This document shows, piece by piece, positions 1 to 8,326 of a stretch of DNA of 64,000 nucleotides (position 1 is the stretch's first letter; each line of letters begins with the position of its first letter). This stretch comes from CAJQLB01 sp905479065 (GTDB lineage: Bacteria; Bacteroidota; Bacteroidia; Flavobacteriales; Flavobacteriaceae). The stretch lies in NCBI GenBank assembly GCA_943846735.1, contig OX044364.1:1860001-1924000 (forward strand), in the 5' to 3' direction. The translations under genes were made by a program, and so were the position numbers. The notes below the pieces were generated by a model. It saw nothing but the letters and a program-made list of their open reading frames with translations, was not told where the DNA came from and made no database searches.

Positions 1-669
1 ATAAATGCATCAACTCTCACGTCGGAAGATAAAATTATAGCAAACCCTAATTGTTCGACCATACAAATGGTCTTGGCTCTCGCCGCCATTCACAAGATGT
101 ACAATATTAAAAGACTTGTAATCTCTACCTACCAATCCATAACAGGGACAGGGGTCAAAGCTGTAAAACAGTTAGAAAATGAATTAGCTGGGATTAAAGG
201 AGAAATGGCCTATCCATACCCTATTCATCAAAATGCCCTTCCTCACTGTGATGATTTTCAAGACAACGGATATACGAAAGAGGAAATGAAACTTGTCAAT
301 GAGACTCAAAAAATACTCGGAGATGAGGGTATTCGAATCACTGCAACCGCTGTAAGAATTCCAACAGCAGGAGGGCATAGTGAATCGATAAACGTAGAAT
401 TTAAAAAAGATTTTGATCTTTCAGTAGTAAGAAAACTCCTAAATAACACAGATGGTGTTACCTTACAAGATAATCCAGACGTAAACATGTATCCGATGCC
501 AATATTTGCGAATGGCAAAGATGATGTTTTTGTTGGAAGAATTAGAAGGGATGAATCACAAGCTAACTCGCTAAATATGTGGGTTGTAAGTGATAATTTA
601 AGAAAAGGAGCTGCAACAAATGCTGTACAAATTGCTGAGTATTTAGCAAAAGAATCACTCATTTACTGA
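1..669 (+). CDS. asd: Aspartate-semialdehyde dehydrogenase, C-terminal part (5' truncated)
   Basis: The frame is open from base 1, so the gene begins outside the window and the ATG at 67 is internal. The enzyme reduces aspartyl-4-phosphate to aspartate semialdehyde with NADPH, a cytoplasmic step towards lysine, threonine, methionine and diaminopimelate. The catalytic cysteine is visible in the motif NPNCSTIQ, encoded by about bases 43-66. Downstream are SITGTGVKAV and the substrate-binding region RIPTAGGHSE. About 222 residues are present of the roughly 330 usual for the family. It ends 120 bases before the next gene. Identification is secure; only the N-terminal NADP-binding part is missing. 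Confidence 0.95.
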   Translation: MNASTLTSEDKIIANPNCSTIQMVLALAAIHKMYNIKRLVISTYQSITGTGVKAVKQLENELAGIKGEMAYPYPIHQNALPHCDDFQDNGYTKEEMKLVNETQKILGDEGIRITATAVRIPTAGGHSESINVEFKKDFDLSVVRKLLNNTDGVTLQDNPDVNMYPMPIFANGKDDVFVGRIRRDESQANSLNMWVVSDNLRKGAATNAVQIAEYLAKESLIY

Positions 670-789
670 TAAAATGACCTATAATTATCAGGTTTTACTA
701 CAGATTATAGAGACTTTCTTGCATTACACCTAATTAATTTCAAGTCACATTTAGGTTTTGTATATATTCGTAGTCCAAATTTATTATAA

Positions 790-1884
790 ATGTTTCACAA
801 GCATACCTATCTCCTAAAAGTGCTGATTCCGTTAGTGGCCCTAATGGCCTCGTGTAGTGATGACGACAGGTATATTGGTGTGGTTCCTGAACAAATTTCG
901 CCGGTTATTTTTAATATAGACAGCTTACCGTACACAAATCTTTCCACCTATAACTTTTTTGAAGGTAACATGTCCAATTTAGATCCCGTTTACGGAGTCT
1001 TGCCTTATGACTTGAACTCTTCTTTGTTTAGTGATTACGCCTTGAAAAAACGTTTTATTTGGATGCCAAAAGATTCTTCCGCAACCTATATCAATGATTT
1101 TACATCTTTTGACTTTCCTATTGGTACGATCCTCATAAAAAACTTTTTCTATAATGACGTCCTTCCAAACATGGTCACAAAACTTATTGAAACAAGGCTC
1201 ATGATTAAGCGAGAAGATGATTGGACATTTGCAAATTATGAATGGAATGATACTCAAACAGAAGCTGTTTATACGAGCGATAATAAGTTTGTTAATTTTG
1301 ACTGGGTTTACAAAGGAGAGCCAAAAAATGTCAACTACAAAATACCCGGTATCTCTGAGTGTTTTACCTGCCATAATAAGTACGGAACACCCTTGCCTAT
1401 AGGCCCAAAACCTCAAAACATTAATAGAAATTACTCGTACGAGGATGGTTCAAAAAATCAGTTAGCAAAGTGGGTAGAACAAGGTTATCTTAAGGATAAT
1501 TTCCCAGCCTTCATAAACTCATTAGTCTCGTGGAGTGATGAGACGCAACCTCTAGATTTAAGAATTAGATCTTATTTCGATATTAATTGCGCACATTGTC
1601 ACTCTGACGAAAGTTACTGCGAATATGCTCCTATGCGTTTTGCCTTTAACGAAACGGAAGATTTATCAAATTTAGGTGTCTGTGTAGAATCAATATTCTA
1701 CATAAATCCAGACATATCTTACGTTGTAAAACCTCAGGATATTAATAATTCAGCACTGTATTATCGCTTGAATTCTAATCAAGATCAATATAAAATGCCT
1801 TTAATTGGTAGAACCTTAAAACATGAAGAAGGGGTCAAACTGATTGAAGAATGGATTAATTCATTAAACACAGATTGTGATTAA
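790..1884 (+). CDS. Diheme c-type cytochrome lipoprotein (SO2930-like family)
   Basis: This 364-residue protein has a lipoprotein signal peptide: a hydrophobic segment ending in LMASC, with the lipidated cysteine at about residue 22, followed by acidic residues. Two haem c attachment motifs are visible, CFTCH (191-195) and CAHCH (267-271). The arrangement resembles the SO2930-type diheme cytochrome family, which has no firmly assigned reaction, so an envelope electron-transfer role is inferred. The VCBS/ASPIC gene starts 25 bases downstream on the same strand, suggesting co-transcription. I recognise the family by overall pattern; the haem motifs themselves are certain. Confidence 0.8.
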   Translation: MFHKHTYLLKVLIPLVALMASCSDDDRYIGVVPEQISPVIFNIDSLPYTNLSTYNFFEGNMSNLDPVYGVLPYDLNSSLFSDYALKKRFIWMPKDSSATYINDFTSFDFPIGTILIKNFFYNDVLPNMVTKLIETRLMIKREDDWTFANYEWNDTQTEAVYTSDNKFVNFDWVYKGEPKNVNYKIPGISECFTCHNKYGTPLPIGPKPQNINRNYSYEDGSKNQLAKWVEQGYLKDNFPAFINSLVSWSDETQPLDLRIRSYFDINCAHCHSDESYCEYAPMRFAFNETEDLSNLGVCVESIFYINPDISYVVKPQDINNSALYYRLNSNQDQYKMPLIGRTLKHEEGVKLIEEWINSLNTDCD

Positions 1885-1909
1885 GCCTATTAATAAAAAT
1901 TCAGATATT

Positions 1910-4048
1910 ATGAAAAAAAAATTACTAATTATAATTGCTATTGGGATACTTCCAGTCATCTCATTAGCCCAAATTAGCTCAAATTCTTGTGATGATGCTG
2001 AAACAGCATCACCCATTATTGGTAATACTGTTTACACGGTAGATGGGTTTGATGGCACAGCTGTATCAACATCCTGTTCAACAACAGGAATTGGAACTCA
2101 TGGTGAATGGTACAAGTACACACCTACATCAGATATGTATATTTATATCACCTCTGAGTTATCTCAAAATTTCAATGTTGCTGGCGGTAATAATTCACAT
2201 GATACCTTTGTACATATCTTTACAGGAACATGCAGTAATTTATCTTGTATTGCTGGTGATGATGATAGTGGCTATCAAGATACTTCAAGAACTGGCTTTA
2301 GTGTCGCAGCTAATGAAACCTATTATATAGCTTGGGATAATATCTGGGATAGCGCATCATTTGATTTTAAAATTGTAGAAATTGACACAGATCTTATGAT
2401 TACCTTCACAAATAGTACTATTAACGCTCCGGGTTTAGATCGGGGTGTTGTAGACATGAACGGAGATCATCTTGATGACATTGTTTCTATAAATAGTACC
2501 AACATTACCATTAACGAGCAACAGCCCAACGGCACATTTTCAAGTACTATGTATAGTACTGACGGTATTTACAGCGCAAGCTGGAGTATGGCTGCTGCAG
2601 ATTACGACCGAAACGGTTACACAGATCTTGTTTATGGAAACAGTTCAGGAGCGCATGTCTTAAAAGCAAATTCCGATGGAACGGCTTATTCTGTTGCTGC
2701 AACAAGTCACAGCGTGTTCACTCAACGCACAAATTTTGTGGATTTTGATAATAATGGTGATCTGGATATTTTTCTCTGTGATGATGTAGCACCAAATGAA
2801 TACTTTATCAATGACGGAACGGATTTAACACTTTGGGAAGGTGATGATCCCAATGCACCTATTGCTGAAGGATTGGGTCTTTATCCATCAGGAGGTAATT
2901 ATGGATCCATATGGATTGATTACGATAACGATGGCGATGCTGATTTGTTTATTGCCAAATGTGGTGGTGAACCAGCGCGTCGACAAAATGAATTATTCAA
3001 AAATAACGGTGGTTTATCGTTTTCAGATGTTAGTGTTAACACAGGAATGGATAAAGTTCTATCAACATGGTCGTCTGCTTGGGCAGACTTTGATAATGAT
3101 GGTGATATGGATTGCTTCGTAGGATCTTCAGTAAGCAGTGAACCACATGTTTTCATGACTAACCGTTTAGAGGTCCCTCTTGACGGAAATGGAAACCCCA
3201 TTGATGGTGGCCCTTTATTTGAAGACACAACTTCTACAGCCTTACCGGAAGGGTTTTACTCTTTTGGACATGAAAATGTACCTTATGACTTCAACAATGA
3301 CGGTTATGTTGACATCTTCTCGAATGGGAATATGCTCATTAATAAAGGAGATGGAACATTTGTTGTTTACTCGTACAACACTACTAATCCAGACTATGAG
3401 CCAAGAGAAGGGGCTGTTGGCGATTTAAATAATGATGGCTTTCTTGATATTTTTGATAGTGGTAGAATTAAATATAATGACCTGAATAACGACAATAATG
3501 ATAGAAATTGGTTAAAAATAGCATTAAATGGAACAAGTAGTAATATTAACGGAATTGGAGCAAGAATTGTTGTAAGCAGCCCAAGTTTTAATAGCAATGC
3601 CACTAACAAATCACAAATACGTGATGTTAGAAGTGCGGAGGGTTTTGCTTATATGAGCTCTTTAAATGCACATTTTGGTCTTGGCACCGACACCTCAGCA
3701 GATTCTGTAACCATATACTGGCCTTCCGGGACTGTTGATGTCATCGTTAATCCAACAATTAACCAAACATTAGTAGTAACAGAGGGTGAAACCTTAGGCT
3801 TACCATCCACCGCTTCAGATGACATGATATTATTTCCTAATCCAACAAAACAATTTTTAAACGTTAATATGAATGTTATTGGATCTGAAAGAGCTATTTA
3901 TACAGTGTTTGATATCACAGGGCGCCGCGTGTTAAATAATCGATTACTTTCTAATACGATTGATGTCTCTATGCTGAGTTCAGGTAATTATATTCTTAGA
4001 ATTATCAACAATGGTAAGATTAATACTCAGAAATTTATAAAACAATAA
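1910..4048 (+). CDS. Secreted VCBS/FG-GAP repeat protein with ASPIC/UnbV domain and T9SS sorting tail
   Basis: I place the start at ATG 1910, where a classical signal peptide begins (MKKKLLIII, cleavage after LAQ); the in-frame upstream start at 1877 would overlap the cytochrome gene. The 712-residue product has an N-terminal beta domain, then several calcium-binding-like repeats with D-x-[DN]-x-DG motifs (for example DYDNDGDADLF and DFDNDGDMDCF), typical of FG-GAP/VCBS propellers. An ASPIC/UnbV-type region around residues 545-620 follows (GIGARIVV ... HFGLG ... IYWPSG). The last 75 residues form a type A T9SS sorting domain (LFPNPTKQFLNV ... GNYILRI ... KFIKQ). It should be exported across the outer membrane; the ligand is unknown. 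Confidence 0.9.
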   Translation: MKKKLLIIIAIGILPVISLAQISSNSCDDAETASPIIGNTVYTVDGFDGTAVSTSCSTTGIGTHGEWYKYTPTSDMYIYITSELSQNFNVAGGNNSHDTFVHIFTGTCSNLSCIAGDDDSGYQDTSRTGFSVAANETYYIAWDNIWDSASFDFKIVEIDTDLMITFTNSTINAPGLDRGVVDMNGDHLDDIVSINSTNITINEQQPNGTFSSTMYSTDGIYSASWSMAAADYDRNGYTDLVYGNSSGAHVLKANSDGTAYSVAATSHSVFTQRTNFVDFDNNGDLDIFLCDDVAPNEYFINDGTDLTLWEGDDPNAPIAEGLGLYPSGGNYGSIWIDYDNDGDADLFIAKCGGEPARRQNELFKNNGGLSFSDVSVNTGMDKVLSTWSSAWADFDNDGDMDCFVGSSVSSEPHVFMTNRLEVPLDGNGNPIDGGPLFEDTTSTALPEGFYSFGHENVPYDFNNDGYVDIFSNGNMLINKGDGTFVVYSYNTTNPDYEPREGAVGDLNNDGFLDIFDSGRIKYNDLNNDNNDRNWLKIALNGTSSNINGIGARIVVSSPSFNSNATNKSQIRDVRSAEGFAYMSSLNAHFGLGTDTSADSVTIYWPSGTVDVIVNPTINQTLVVTEGETLGLPSTASDDMILFPNPTKQFLNVNMNVIGSERAIYTVFDITGRRVLNNRLLSNTIDVSMLSSGNYILRIINNGKINTQKFIKQ

Positions 4049-4071
4049 TTATTAATTATTTGGTCAAAATT

Positions 4072-4101
4072 AAAATTCGCTTCCAAGAAGCGAATTTTTT
4101 T
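4072..4101 (+). terminator. Intrinsic terminator after the VCBS gene
   Basis: An 11-bp perfect stem (AAAATTCGCTT at 4072-4082 with AAGCGAATTTT at 4088-4098) encloses a 5-base loop and runs into a T tract ending at 4101. It lies 23 bases after the VCBS stop. The next plus-strand gene starts only 17 bases beyond the T tract. Confidence 0.85.
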
Positions 4102-4118
4102 AATGTTGTTCTTCAAGA

Positions 4119-5045
4119 ATGCTTACAGTAACCAACATATCCTTTAGTTATAAGAAATTATTGGTGCTTGACAATATCTCATTTCAAGTAAACAAAGGAG
4201 AACACCTATCTGTTATAGGTCAAAGTGGCTCTGGAAAGAGCACCTTACTAAAACTTCTATACGGAGTACATGATTTAAATCAAGGGGACATAATTTGGAA
4301 CAATCAGGCTGTAAAAGGGCCAAAACACAATTTAATTACTGGCCCTGAATTCATGAAATATGTCTCTCAAGAGTTTGACTTAATGCCTTTTATTACAATT
4401 CAAGAGTCCATTGGTATGTACCTTTCAAACTTCTTTGTCACTAAAAAAAATCAACGTATTGAGGAGCTTCTAAAAATTGTTGATTTACAAAATTATGCTC
4501 ACACAAAAATAAAAGACTTAAGCGGTGGACAAAAACAGCGCGTTGCTCTTGCAAGGGCTATTGCTTTAGAGCCAGAGATTATTTTACTCGACGAACCATT
4601 TAGTCATATTGATAATTTTAAAAAGAACTCTTTACGGCGAAATTTTTTTAGACACCTAAAAAAGAAAGAGATCACATGTGTTGTGGCGACTCATGATAAA
4701 AATGACGTTTTAGGTTTTGCTGACAAGGTTCTTGTGCTTCAAGATGCTCAGATAATGAGACAAGGAACGCCTCAAAATTTATTTCAATTTCCAAAACATC
4801 CTTTAATCGCCTCTTTTTTTGGTGAATATAATATTATTAAACCTCATGGTGTTGTTTACGCAAATCAACTTAATATTCTTGCAACGTCTAATTTAAAAGC
4901 AATTGTTATAAATTCTTATTTTAAGGGAGGTTATTGGTTAATTGAGGCTGATTACGACTCAAATAAAATATATTTGGAGCATTCAAAAACTATCGAAAAA
5001 GGACAACTTATTTACTTTGAAATTCTACCGGTCAAACGTTTTTAA
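4119..5045 (+). CDS. ABC transporter ATP-binding protein
   Basis: This 308-residue ATPase has a full set of ABC motifs: Walker A GQSGSGKST (34-42), Q-loop YVSQE, signature LSGGQKQR, Walker B IILLDEP and switch histidine ATHD. After about residue 215 there is a C-terminal extension resembling the TOBE-like regulatory domains of importer ATPases of the PotA/FbpC type. No permease or binding protein is adjacent, so it is an orphan subunit whose partner must be elsewhere; the substrate cannot be predicted. Its last 21 bases overlap the convergent RND gene. The start follows a terminator by 17 bases, so promoter placement is unclear. Confidence 0.85.
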   Translation: MLTVTNISFSYKKLLVLDNISFQVNKGEHLSVIGQSGSGKSTLLKLLYGVHDLNQGDIIWNNQAVKGPKHNLITGPEFMKYVSQEFDLMPFITIQESIGMYLSNFFVTKKNQRIEELLKIVDLQNYAHTKIKDLSGGQKQRVALARAIALEPEIILLDEPFSHIDNFKKNSLRRNFFRHLKKKEITCVVATHDKNDVLGFADKVLVLQDAQIMRQGTPQNLFQFPKHPLIASFFGEYNIIKPHGVVYANQLNILATSNLKAIVINSYFKGGYWLIEADYDSNKIYLEHSKTIEKGQLIYFEILPVKRF

Positions 5046-7301
5046 AAGTGCTGGTAAATAGATAAGGTCTGTTATTAAAGCTGCCGCTACAGATACAGCG
5101 CATAATAAACCAAAATCTCTAACAGAAGGGACGGCGCTTGACGCAATAATTAAAAATCCTGCAACCAAAGCAATTGTTGTTGAAAAAAGTGCATTTCCAG
5201 TATACTTCACAGCTAAATTGACTCTCGATTTTGGAGAACTCTTAATCGTTCCATGTTTTTTATATTGATACACTAAATGGATGGTATCATCCATCGCAAT
5301 ACCAAGCATTATCGGGGTAATCATTGCCGTTGTGACGCCTAAGGGAATGTCTAATAATGACATGAGTATTGCCAATATAGATAATGGTAAAACATTGGGA
5401 ATTAATACTAAGCAGGTTGTTCTAAAATTTTTAATAAAAACCCATAAACACAAAAACGCAACAAAAAAGGCAGCAACAAAAGATTTAAATTGAGTTTCTA
5501 AAATAAAATTATTTAATTGAGCGAACACCACCGCAAAGCCATTGATGTTTAGCGCATACTTATTAGTATTAAAAGATGCTTTAAAATCTCGCTTAATATC
5601 CGTTATTACTTGCTCTAATTCAGAAGTCGTCATTTCTGGCAAACTTAAGGTAAAACTAGCAGTAGAAAAGTCTTCTGAGAATAGCTTGAAAAAAGAATTA
5701 TTAAGCTCAAACGAATCAAAAGTCTCTTTAATTTTTTGACTTGACACATTAGATTGAAATAATACAGGAGATCGTTTTTCTAAAAAATTTTTGATATTGA
5801 CAATCGAAACAGGCGCATTAATAAATATGTTTTCATCTAGCTTGTTTTGAAAATTTTGGAGTTTTTTGAATGTCTTACTGCTTAAAATACTCGATTGATC
5901 TTCGGTTGTAATGTTAAGTTGTAGTCGTGAACTTCCCCTAAGTTTACTCTCAATATGTCGTAATTCTTGTTTTTCCTTACCCTCAGCCAACAAATCTAAA
6001 GAATGGGTGTCTATCTCTACTTGAAATACTGCAAAAATTCCCGCAACAAGTAGCCCTGTAAAAAATACAATTATTTGTGTACTATACCTTTCCGTAACAT
6101 CGTTTAACCAGGTTATAATAACAGATTGATTAATATTACTATGTGTTACTGAAGATGGCTTTTTATCAAATTTCACAACCATAAAGCTGAAGCCAATTAT
6201 CACAATGATGTAGACCAATACAAAGCTTAAAACCAATCCTATACAGGTAAAAACACCCATATTTTTAAAAGCTGGTAGAGGCGAAAGATATAGCGCAAAA
6301 TATCCCACAAAGGTTGTTAAGGTTGTGTAAAAACACGGTGTTAAACTCTTTCTTATTGAAAGGCTTAATAAATCAATTTTTGAAAGTGATTTTTGTAAAA
6401 GCCCCTCTTTGTGATAAATATTAATAATGTGTACAGCATCACTCACGCTATAGACCATTAGAATTGTTGGAATAAGCATAGAAATCATGTTTAGGGCGGC
6501 TCCCATAGATGTCATTAAGCCAAACAGTAGGCTCACTGGTACAGCAACAGCTAAAAGGGCCATAAAAAGATATCGTTTATCTGGAAGCAAAAACAACAGC
6601 ATAATTGTCATAATTAGTACTGTTAACACTCCAAAAGTTAAACTTTCTTTATAAATACCTTTACTGTAAGCCTCATTTAAAACAGGAGGACCTGTTAAAT
6701 AATACTTGCTGTAATGGCTCTCAATAGCCTTACGAATATCGTTAGCAATGTTACGACGTTCCTCTTCTATTGAAGGAGTTGGATTCAGTTGGATATAAAA
6801 AAATTGATTTTTAAAATCTTCTGTAACTAACTGAGATGTAATATTTGGTAATTTTGAAAAAAGCGCTCTTAAACCCCTATTGCTGCGAGATTTGTTATAC
6901 AAATTATCTAAACGAATATGTTTATTTATAAGTATTGGGTACTGTGCTCTTGCCAAGCTGTAACTCGTATTTACAAAGGGTAAAGTATCAATCCTTTGGT
7001 GCAAATCATTAAGAACACTCATTTCTGACTCACCGACAGCATCAGAAACTGGGAACATGGCAATAAATATTTCATCAGAGCCATAGTTTTTCTGAAAATC
7101 TATGTAAGCCTTATAGCTAGGATCGTCTTCAAGAAACCAAATAGAAAGCGAATTATCAATACGAAGATTATTAAACGTACTGTACGCAGATAGTAACATC
7201 AACAAACTAATGATTGTGATAATTCCAAATCTTAGTTTAATAATTAATCTTACCGCTGCTTTCAGTTGGTTCATAAATTTGTCGTGTAGAAAGTCATACA
7301 T
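5025..7301 (-). CDS. RND superfamily exporter (MMPL-type)
   Basis: This 758-residue protein has the RND two-fold layout: an N-terminal membrane segment (about 22-42), a large extracytoplasmic loop, a bundle of helices, a second anchoring helix near 420, a second loop and a final bundle. Sequence such as GIAMDDTIHLVYQY in the second half and SVSDAVHIINIY in the first matches TM4-type proton-relay segments of MMPL/predicted exporter proteins. It probably exports a lipid or hydrophobic compound using the proton gradient. Its ATG overlaps the stop of the YceI-like gene by one base (TAATG), indicating translational coupling. The 3' end overlaps the convergent ABC ATPase gene. Confidence 0.85.
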   Translation of the reverse strand: MYDFLHDKFMNQLKAAVRLIIKLRFGIITIISLLMLLSAYSTFNNLRIDNSLSIWFLEDDPSYKAYIDFQKNYGSDEIFIAMFPVSDAVGESEMSVLNDLHQRIDTLPFVNTSYSLARAQYPILINKHIRLDNLYNKSRSNRGLRALFSKLPNITSQLVTEDFKNQFFYIQLNPTPSIEEERRNIANDIRKAIESHYSKYYLTGPPVLNEAYSKGIYKESLTFGVLTVLIMTIMLLFLLPDKRYLFMALLAVAVPVSLLFGLMTSMGAALNMISMLIPTILMVYSVSDAVHIINIYHKEGLLQKSLSKIDLLSLSIRKSLTPCFYTTLTTFVGYFALYLSPLPAFKNMGVFTCIGLVLSFVLVYIIVIIGFSFMVVKFDKKPSSVTHSNINQSVIITWLNDVTERYSTQIIVFFTGLLVAGIFAVFQVEIDTHSLDLLAEGKEKQELRHIESKLRGSSRLQLNITTEDQSSILSSKTFKKLQNFQNKLDENIFINAPVSIVNIKNFLEKRSPVLFQSNVSSQKIKETFDSFELNNSFFKLFSEDFSTASFTLSLPEMTTSELEQVITDIKRDFKASFNTNKYALNINGFAVVFAQLNNFILETQFKSFVAAFFVAFLCLWVFIKNFRTTCLVLIPNVLPLSILAILMSLLDIPLGVTTAMITPIMLGIAMDDTIHLVYQYKKHGTIKSSPKSRVNLAVKYTGNALFSTTIALVAGFLIIASSAVPSVRDFGLLCAVSVAAALITDLIYLPALLKTFDR

Positions 7302-7813
7302 TAATTAGTATGCTCATGGAAAACATCAACCGTTACAGTTTTACCCATTATTAAGCTTCCCCCACCAATATTAAATTTCTTCCTGTTAATCAAAAAATTA
7401 GAAGAGATTTGAAAGGTGTTTTTAACCTTTTTCACTATGACAGGAATCTGCTTTACAACGCGAAAATCCTTTATTTGAATTTCAACAAGAACATCATAAT
7501 GGTTAGCGTCTATCTGTTTTATTTGAGTGCTATTTAGAATGATCCTTGGATGCCTTTCCACTTGGAAATAAGTGTCCCCAAGAAGATGTCTATCTCGGCT
7601 TTTAATACCTGTATTTATTGACTTTGAACGAATAGAACTGTAAATGCTGTCAAGTTTAAAGTTGTTATCGAAATAGGCATTAATATAAAAATCATCAAAA
7701 GAGCCGGTAACATTAATTCCTAAATTTTTAATTGAAAATTCAATCTTGCTCACCTGAGCTAACGTCTTAATCGATACAAAAGCCATAGTCAAAAAAATTA
7801 GGATACTGCGCAT
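7301..7813 (-). CDS. YceI-like secreted lipid-binding protein
   Basis: A 170-residue protein with a signal peptide (MRSILIFLTMAF ... LAQ) and a YceI-like beta-barrel pattern: an SIKNLGINVTGSFDDF opening, a central DRHLLGDTYFQVERHPRI segment and a final GGGSLIMGKTVTVDV strand. YceI proteins bind long isoprenoid or fatty chains in the periplasm. Coupling by TAATG to the RND exporter suggests that the two act together, the YceI-like protein handling a lipid substrate or product. That functional link is inference; family membership rests on pattern. Confidence 0.75.
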   Translation of the reverse strand: MRSILIFLTMAFVSIKTLAQVSKIEFSIKNLGINVTGSFDDFYINAYFDNNFKLDSIYSSIRSKSINTGIKSRDRHLLGDTYFQVERHPRIILNSTQIKQIDANHYDVLVEIQIKDFRVVKQIPVIVKKVKNTFQISSNFLINRKKFNIGGGSLIMGKTVTVDVFHEHTN

Positions 7814-7876
7814 TACGAAGAATTTATAGTAAAACTACGGTGCAAATAAACCTTGTAAAACAGATTTAACTTTTTT

Positions 7877-8326
7877 CTAAGAAATTTTAAGAATTTTAAT
7901 CTTTTGATTATTGTAAAAAACCGTCTCATCAACAGCTTTTAACATAAGTGCTTGCCCAACAGGGGACATCGGTGAAATTGCGTACGCTCTAATTTTACCG
8001 GCCTTCAATTCTCCCATACTTACCGAAATAAAATAATTCGCTTGGGTCGTATAAACAAGACTTCCTAAAACAACTCTTGATATTTGCGCTTCCAAATTTA
8101 TTTTATTAAAAACTTGAAGTTGATTGTTAATAATAGCTAATTGATGGCCAAGCTTTTCTCGTTCCAAATGTAACATTGCTCTACCAGTTTCATGCTTATC
8201 ACCTGCAGTGCTCTTGGTTTCAGACTCAAGGTTGTTATAAATATCATTCATGCTTTTTTCTAAAACACGAAGACGGTTTTGTAACAACTCCTGACATTTG
8301 AGATGTAGTTGTTGCTTTATCTTCAC
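7877..8326 (-). CDS. GreA/GreB C-terminal-like protein
   Basis: I choose the GTG start at 8326, which overlaps the oxidoreductase stop (GTGA). A longer open frame to 8401 lies entirely inside that gene. The 149-residue product has an N-terminal helical region likely to form an antiparallel coiled coil (about 8-75), then a Gre-factor C-terminal FKBP-like fold (LGSLVYTT ... YAISPMSPVGQALML). In GreA/B the coiled coil enters the RNA polymerase secondary channel and rescues backtracked complexes; whether this divergent version does so is unknown. Similar short proteins in this group are sometimes mislabelled 3-oxoacyl-ACP synthase. Confidence 0.7.
   Translation of the reverse strand: MKIKQQLHLKCQELLQNRLRVLEKSMNDIYNNLESETKSTAGDKHETGRAMLHLEREKLGHQLAIINNQLQVFNKINLEAQISRVVLGSLVYTTQANYFISVSMGELKAGKIRAYAISPMSPVGQALMLKAVDETVFYNNQKIKILKIS

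Noticed and set aside
2920..3228. Minus-strand open frame within the VCBS gene
   Set aside because: A shadow of repetitive Asp/Asn-rich codons; no signal, promoter or family match.
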